Source: Tubulanus polymorphus
Lineage: Eukaryota; Nemertea; Palaeonemertea; Tubulaniformes; Tubulanidae
Direction: 5' to 3'
DNA length: 64,000 bases
NCBI RefSeq assembly: GCF_964204645.1
Contig: NC_134028.1
Coordinates: forward strand, 16,297,263 to 16,361,262
Positions 57,783 through 64,000 of the stretch are shown here, one piece after another (positions within the stretch are counted from its first letter, which is position 1; each line of letters starts with the position of its first letter). The position numbers and the translations under genes were made by a program. The notes under the pieces were generated by a model. It had not been told where the DNA came from and made no database searches. It saw nothing but the letters and a program-made list of their open reading frames with translations.

Positions 57783-58119
57783 AAGAAAATTTTGAAGACG
57801 CTTTGATCAATTACCTTGATCTTTCGTTTATATTTGAATCTACCAAAGGCCCATCAGCATAAGAAAATTGGGTCGATCTGACTCCTATGACCTTTTTAGT
57901 GCCCAAAAATGTCAATTTTGGCCAGAATTCTAGGTCCTGTAGCTTCCTACTGGTTTGCCATTTCTCATTGCAAATACTGATAGATATTCTTTAGAGAGGG
58001 ATGTTTTATACCTGGGACAGGTATTTTTGATCAGCCAATTATGACGCAATTGGCGGCCATCTTGGTGTCATCAGTACTCATTCGTAGGTGGGAAAAAGTT
58101 TTTCCACAATTAATTGATA
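57783..58119. other. Gene-free spacer after the satellite
   Basis: No feature recognised apart from ordinary host-like sequence leading into the 155-bp repeats. Confidence 0.35.
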
Positions 58120-58905
58120 CCTAAGCATATTGTGTTACTACATTCAATTGGAAAGTTGTAGCCCATAACGTGTTCTATGATTTTGGTGAGTTTCAAGGTC
58201 ATTGGTTTTTGTATGTGGCCATCAGGGGGCGTTGAATAATACAATAACTTAGTATCGCTATATTATATTTGTACCAAGGCATATTTTGTTACCATGATCA
58301 ATGGCAAAGTTGTAGTTCATGACATCGTCTATGATTGTGGTGAGTTTTTAAGGACATTAGTTATTCCATATAGTCACCAGGGGGCGTTGAATAGTAGAAA
58401 AGCTTAGTTTTTCCTTATTAGATTGGTACCTAGGCATAGTTTGTTACCATGATCCATTGCAAAGTTGTAGTTCATGACATCGTCTATGATTGTGGTGAGT
58501 TTTAAAGGACATTAGTTATTCCATATAGTCACCAGGGGGCGCTGAATAGTAGAATGGCTTAGTATTTCCTTATTAGATTGGTACCTAGGCATATTTTGTT
58601 ACTATGATCAATTGCAAAGTTGTATTTCATGACATGTACTACGATTGTGGTGAGTTTTAAGGTCATTGGGTTTTGCATATGGTCACCAGGGGGCTTTGAA
58701 TAGTAGAATAACTTAGTATTTCCATATTAAATTGGTAACGAGGCATATTTTGTTACAAAATCATAGCTGCTCACATGTTCTATGATTGTGGTGGGTTTCA
58801 AGGTCATTGGTTTTTGTATATGGTTACTAGAGGGCGTTATGCATTGAAATTGTTAGATTGTTGAGCATTTGAAACCACTGCCCAAGTGAGCATGGTGTCC
58901 CTGGA
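58120..58905. repeat. Tandem repeat of about 150-158 bp, five units
   Basis: Each unit carries GGCATATTTTGTTAC, GCAAAGTTGTAGTTCATGACA, GATTGTGGTGAGTTT, AAGG(A/T)CATT and CACCAGGGGGCGTTGAATAG. Units begin near 58125, 58277, 58435, 58592 and 58741; the last is followed by an end block with CCCAAGTGAGCATGGTGTCC. Confidence 0.8.
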
Positions 58906-59269
58906 CCCCTAGTTTGGTTTTGTCGCCCGCGACAATTCATTATTTTGGTTTTGTCGCACGCAACAATTCAATAGTTTGTTTTTGTCGTCCGCGACAATTC
59001 ATTATTTTGGTTTTATCGCCCGCAACAATTCAATATTTTGGTTTTAACGCCCACGACAATTCATTATTGTGGTTTTATCGCCCGCGACAATTCATTATTT
59101 TGGTTTTATCGGCCGCGACAATTCATTATTTTTGTTTTGTCGCCCGTGACAATTCAATATTTTGGTTTTGTCACCCGCGACAATTCATAATTTTGGTTTT
59201 GTCGCCCGTGGTTTTGTCGGAACATAAAGTTTTTGGTCGAACAGTGTGTTAAGGTTGTTTTGGAAATTT

Positions 59270-59565
59270 ACTCGGTCTGGTATATTTTGGATTACTGTGT
59301 ATGTCATTTGTCAGGACATTAAACAGAAGACGACTTAGGATACTACCTTGCGTGATTCCACTAGTTAGACCGTCTCACTCCAAGATGAGGCGTTCCGTTG
59401 ATTTCGGTTACAAGTTTCCGTTCAGAGATAACTGCTGTGCCATTTGGGAGACCTATCATTGATACTGTTTCCTAATAGCCTGTTCAGTAATGGCTGATGT
59501 TGAGCCTTATCAAATGCTTTGTTGAAATCCACCGTTGAACAGGATTCTAAGACTGTGCAGAAAAC
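59270..59565 (-). pseudogene. Reverse transcriptase relic (copy 1)
   Basis: Minus-strand reading gives VDFNKAFDKAQHQPLL, then WHSSYLSERKLV and, in another frame, ITQGSILSRLLFNVLTNDI, the motif A to motif B stretch of a non-LTR RT with shifts. Flanks are satellite and hairpin sequence; the active-site loop is not present. Confidence 0.6.
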
Positions 59566-60083
59566 CCGTTATCGCTGCTTTGCAGCTATATTTAGGGTTT
59601 TCTGTTATTTCACAGAAAACCCTATTGATGTATATGGTCACTAGAGGGCGTTATGTATTGAAATTGTTAGATTGTTGAGCATTTGAAACCACTGCCCAAG
59701 TGAGCATGGTGTCCCTGGACCCCTAGTTTGGTTTTGTCGCCCGCGACAATTCATTATTTTGGTTTTGTCGCACGCAACAATTCAATAGTTTGTTTTTGTC
59801 GCCCGCGACAATTCATTATTTTGGTTTTATCGCCCGCAACAATTCAATATTTTGGTTTTAACGCCCACGACAATTCATTATTGTGGTTTTATCGCCCGCG
59901 ACAATTCATTATTTTGGTTTTATCGGCCGCGACAATTCATTATTTTTGTTTTGTCGCCCGTGACAATTCAATATTTTGGTTTTGTCACCCGCGACAATTC
60001 ATAATTTTGGTTTTGTCGCCCGTGGTTTTGTCGGAACATAAAGTTTTTGGTCGAACAGTGTGTTAAGGTTGTTTTGGAAATTT

Positions 60084-60379
60084 ACTCGGTCTGGTATATT
60101 TTGGATTACTGTTTATGTCATTTGTCAGGACATTAAACAGAAGACGACTTAGGATACTACCTTGCGTGACTCCACTAGTTAGACCGTCTCACTCCAAGAT
60201 GAGGCGTTCCGTTGATTTCGGTTACAAGTTTCCGTTCAGAGATAACTGCTGTGCCATTTGGGCGACCTATCATTGATACTGTTTCCTAATAGCCTGTTCA
60301 GTAATGGCTGATGTTGAGCCTTATCAAATGCTTTGTTGAAATCCACCGTTGAACAGGATTCTAAGAATGTGCAGAAAAC
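60084..60379 (-). pseudogene. Reverse transcriptase relic (copy 2)
   Basis: Duplicate of the relic at 59270-59565, carried by the second 814-bp unit, with a handful of substitutions. Confidence 0.6.
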
Positions 60380-60407
60380 CCGTTATCGCTGCTTTGCAGC
60401 TATATTT

Positions 60408-61800
60408 AGGGTTTTCTGTTATTTCACAGAAAACCCTATTGATATCCGCGTGATTATTATTATTATTATTTTCTTCCACACTATTTTTACCAAAAGAACA
60501 TAGGCTTTGTTACCTTACCGCTGTTTCATATACAATCCATATAATATCGTTCAGCTCACTGAGATCTACAAATAGCCCGCGTGTTTTTTCACGAATCATC
60601 GTTACAAAAGCGCTGTCGGGCCGTAAACATCGAAAATTTAGCCCCATTCAATGGGGCGACATGTTTTTCGAGTCGTCATCCCGAAATCAACCCGCAGGCC
60701 GACTGTCACTTCGATTATCAATTCAAGTGTAAATGAACTAATTTATTGCCGCAGACTTCACATTCAGTCGCGGTCTTCAAACAGTGATTTTAACAATAGC
60801 CCATTTTCCTCATCAGATCATATTACCGATACACTGGAAATTTACTAATTTAGATTTTAAAAGCACTGTCGAGCTGTAAACATCGACGAATCGACGTGTG
60901 TTACTACATCGTCGTTCCGGGGATCAGCTGCGAGTTTCCCCTCATCATGAGAATCAAATCGAGTACAAATTAATTTATTACTACCAGTGATTTGGCTGCG
61001 GGTTTCAAGGAGTTAGTTTAGCAATACCTATTTTTCTTTATCAAATTAACCGTGTATTTACTAAGATAAATCATAAGTGTACCGGGGAGTCGTAGGCCTA
61101 AACGAAACACGCCGAAGAGATATAGCGGAGAAAAGCTGTTATGTCGACGAGGTATCAAAATAAAAGAATATATTACTTTATTCGGCCGCGGGCTTCAACC
61201 TCTATAACAATACCATCAATACTCTATATTTCCTACAGTACATATCGATCATTGTCAAATGCACAAGGTATTTACTAAATACAAGTATATAACACAATCC
61301 TTTCCGTATGCTGGACTCACACTTGACATTCGGAGTAAGCGTCCGCTGTGTGGGGGAAAGGGATCGTTCGCTGTGTCGCTTGATTGAAGTGTTTATCGAG
61401 TTTGACGCGGCTTTAGGCCTACCGGTACTGAGCTTTACTGTCTCAAACAAACACAGTATAATTGTTGCGTTTATTAACGGACTCATTGGATTGAACTTCA
61501 AAACAAAATTTACGATATTTAGGTGGGTTGTTATTCAATAGGCCTACGACCAATCTGTCCGGATGTTAGGCCTACGCATATACATAGGCCTACATAGGCT
61601 AGTAGCCTCTACTAGGTTAAGCGTTCGCTGTGGGGGAAAGGAGATCTTTCGCTATGCCGCTTGAAGTGTTTATCGAGTTTTACGCGACCTTAAGGCTTTA
61701 GTATGGTGGCTGATAAGGGCCATGCGTAAAAAAAACACGTATATGCAAATGAGGGCGACATTATGACAAAACGACAAAACGAAAATAACGCGACAAAACA
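60408..61800. repeat. Right copy of the duplicated segment
   Basis: Matches 53084-54072 and then 55903-56010. It contains an extra stretch at about 61385-61660 with TAGGCCTAC repeats, bounded by two copies of a GTTCGCTGTG...GAAGTGTTTATCGAGTTT block. At 61683-61691 it has the undisrupted GCGACCTTA site. It leads into the satellite array at 61810. No gene. Confidence 0.75.
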
Positions 61801-61809
61801 ATAATTTTT

Positions 61810-62815
61810 AATCGCCTGCGACAATTCATTATTTTGGTTTTATCGCATGCGACAATTCATTATTTTGGATTTATCGCCTGCGACAATTCATTATTTTGGT
61901 TTTATCGCCAGCGACAATTCATTATTTTGGTTTTATCGCCTGCGACAATTCATTATTTTGGTTTTATCGCCTGCGACAATTCATTATTTTGGTTTTATCG
62001 CCAGCGACAATTCATTATTTTGGTTTTATCGCCAGCGACAATCCATTATTTTGGTTTTATCGCCTGCGACAATTCAATATTTTGGTTTTATCGCCTGCGA
62101 CAATTCATTATTTTGGTTTTATCGCCAGCGACAATTCATTATTTTGGTTTTATCGCCCGCGACAATTCATTATTTTGGTTTTATCGCCCGCGACAATTCA
62201 TTATTTTGGTTTTATCGCCAGCGACAATTCATTATTTTGGTTTTATCGCCAGCGACAATTCATTATTTTGGTTTTGTCCCACGCGACAATTCAATATTTT
62301 GGTTTTCTCGCCTGCGACAATTCAATATTTTGGTTTTATCGCCAGCGACAATTGATTATTTTGGTTTATCGCCCGCGACAATTAATTTTTCTGGTTTTGT
62401 CGCCCGCGACAATTAATTGTTTTGGTTTTGTCACACGCGACAATTCATTATTTTGGTTTTATCGCCCGCGACAATTTTTTTTTTGTCGCAGTTTTATCGC
62501 CTGCGACACTTCAATATTTTGGTTTTATCACCTGCGACAATTCAATATTTTGGTTTTATCGCCTGCGACAATTCAATATTTGGTTTTGTCCCACGCGACA
62601 ATTCAATATTTTGGTTTTATCGCCAGCGACAATTGATTATTTTGGTTTTATCGCCCGCGACAATTCATTTTTTTGGTTTTGTCACCCGCGACAATTCAAT
62701 ATTTTGGTTTTATCGCCAGCGACAATTGATTATTTTGGTTTTATTGCCCGCGACAATTGATTATTTTGGTTTTATCGCCCGCGACAATTAATTTTTTTGG
62801 TTTTGTCGCCCACTT
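61810..62815 (+). repeat. 31-bp satellite array, second block, about 32 units
   Basis: Same unit as at 56015 but dominated by the TATCGCCTGC / TATCGCCAGC variants, so the two arrays have partly homogenised separately. Again open in three plus-strand frames. Confidence 0.92.
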
Positions 62816-62899
62816 TATTAGCTTTTGAATAATTAGGCCAATTAATAACGTAATAAAGACTTATGCTTTCGCCTATTTTGGAGTCGATTAATCTGATAT

Positions 62900-63320
62900 A
62901 GTACGGACGCGATAAAGGGCCTCGAGATGTCGCGTTCCAACTCGACAAGTCGCCATATTTATGTCGATATATCGCGATATATCGCGTCAAGTCGACATGA
63001 ATATGTCGTCACATCGTGACGTTTTCACGTCAAATTTCGCTTCTTCGCCCATTTTCCACGGGACAAGCCATCATTTAAAGACATGTCTAAATGTAAGATG
63101 AGGACACCAGTGATAAGACGACTGAGTTTCAAGTCGTCATGAATATGTCGACTTGTCGCGAGGAAAGTGGTCGAGAGAACGAAATATGTCGTCAAAACGT
63201 CACGATATATCGACATATTCATGTCGACTTGACGCGATATATCGCGGTATGTCGACATAAATATGAAGACTTGTCGAGTTTGAACGCGACATCTCGAGGC
63301 CCCTTATCGCTTCCGTACTT
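62900..63320. repeat. CpG-rich inverted repeat (MITE-like)
   Basis: Arms of about 115 bp (62907-63020 and 63193-63316) read GCGATAAAGGGCCTCGAG inward, with internal ATATCGCGATATATCGCG and TCGACATGAATATGTCG palindromes. The centre includes GATGAGGACACCAGTGAT. No clear target duplication. Confidence 0.75.
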
Positions 63321-63381
63321 CCGTATAAAAGTGATATTAAAGCGATCATTCAAGTGATCCTACTTAATGAAAGATCTACGG

Positions 63382-63540
63382 AAGCGATAAAGGGCCTCGA
63401 GTTGTCGCGTTCCAACTCGACAAGTCGCCATATTTATGTCGATATATCGCATAAAGTCGACATGAATATGTCGACATATCGTGACGTTTTGACGACTTGA
63501 AACTCAGTCGTCATATCACTGGCGTCCTCATCTTTCAGCA
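63382..63540. repeat. Third arm of the CpG-rich repeat
   Basis: GCGATAAAGGGCCTCGAG at 63384 begins a further copy, which continues past the arm into ACTCAGTCGTCATATCACTGG, the inverse of 63095-63140. It is therefore a half element in the direct orientation of the left arm. Confidence 0.7.
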
Positions 63541-64000
63541 ACGCCAGTCACATGGAGTCGTACGTGTTCTACTTTCTGCGACGCGACGCGACACGACTGT
63601 CACAACCAACCGACGCGCTCTTGCGACTGGCAGAAACTATTTGCACACAATCGTATTGCAACCGACTTGCACCGAAACTTGCGATGCAATGCGAGGATCG
63701 CATCGTGCCACAAGACCAACCTACGTCAGGCGTAAGTTACTGCGGAGCACCAGAAATATCTTTTTTTTCGTTCAAAAGACCTTTCGCTTGAAAATTCTTT
63801 CGTCGGAACAAAATTTATTTCGTTCGAACCAATAATATTCTATAGGAATGAACCAATTTGAAAAAATCGTTAAAACAAAGTTGAACAAACTTTTTTTTTG
63901 TCCAAACGAAAGGTTTTTCGTTCGAACAATCGTTCAATTGAAAAGAATCGTTTTAATTTGAACAGAATTTTCTTGTCAGAACATTAAGTTATTCGTTCGA
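63541..64000. other. Low-complexity CGAC- and TTCGTTCG-rich DNA
   Basis: 63570-63740 is rich in GCGAC words and open in two frames, without recognisable protein motifs. 63765-64000 repeats TTCGTTCGAAC-like words. No gene is supported. Confidence 0.4.

Larger units (their letters stand above)
58816..60443. repeat. 814-bp tandem duplication
   Basis: Two copies, 58816-59629 and 59630-60443, with an offset of exactly 814 bp at every landmark checked (repeat end block, satellite start, RT relic, hairpin) and few substitutions by eye. Each holds about ten 31-bp satellite units (58912-59213; 59726-60027) and a relic of a minus-strand reverse transcriptase. Confidence 0.85.

Overview
The window is nuclear DNA of a marine-type bilaterian invertebrate. 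It has spliced exons with GT-AG borders, several classes of eukaryotic transposon, long (TA)n and (ATT)n tracts and satellite arrays, and no bacterial gene layout. A lophotrochozoan (mollusc or brachiopod-like) fits the repeat texture, but the species cannot be fixed from sequence alone.

The backbone is one host gene on the minus strand, an R7-type RGS protein most like RGS9/RGS11. Its RGS domain is split between an exon at 51768-51971 and an exon at 4562-4651. The two exons join in frame through a split Arg codon, so about 47 kb of the window is a single intron. A second host-type gene on the plus strand (1385-3743) belongs to an uncharacterised animal family and has at least five exon-like blocks. 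It carries two frame breaks and looks like a pseudogene.

The intron and its flanks are packed with nested mobile DNA. (1) 1-1206 is the right end of a Polinton/Maverick whose body lies left of the window. (2) 6829-11690 is an internal Polinton fragment without ends. (3) 12972-23170 is a decayed BEL/Pao LTR retrotransposon, split by a minus-strand non-LTR retrotransposon at about 16993-21450. (4) 24623-42829 is an end-to-end 18.2-kb Polinton with AG...CT termini, an exact 6-bp target duplication (AAAATC), and termini that are each a 266-267 bp palindrome inside a TIR of about 348 bp. It encodes a packaging ATPase, an integrase with an out-of-frame chromodomain, a double-jelly-roll-like major capsid protein, a penton-like minor capsid protein, a protein-primed DNA polymerase B, an HNH nuclease and many small membrane proteins; most of these carry breaks. 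It landed inside the polymerase gene of an older Polinton, whose two halves flank it (23885-24616 and 42836-43975). (5) 44214-50401 is a CR1-like non-LTR element on the minus strand, broken by other insertions including a 2.37-kb TIR transposon with 9-bp target duplications. (6) 50590-51536 is the 3' end of another non-LTR element with a (GAT)n tail.

Right of the RGS exon, 53-64 kb is a satellite-rich composite. Two related segments (53033 onward and 60408 onward) each start with a short hairpin, continue through about 1 kb of shared sequence and lead into 31-bp tandem arrays. The first carries a 1.83-kb TIR transposon whose empty site survives in the second. An exact-length 814-bp tandem duplication lies between them. 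The last kilobase holds CpG-rich palindromic repeats. No rRNA, convincing tRNA or CRISPR locus was seen.

The Polinton genes would together make a virion and replicate and integrate the element: capsid, minor capsid, ATPase, polymerase and integrase. With nonsense and frameshift breaks in the polymerase, capsid and several accessory genes, neither visible copy looks autonomous.
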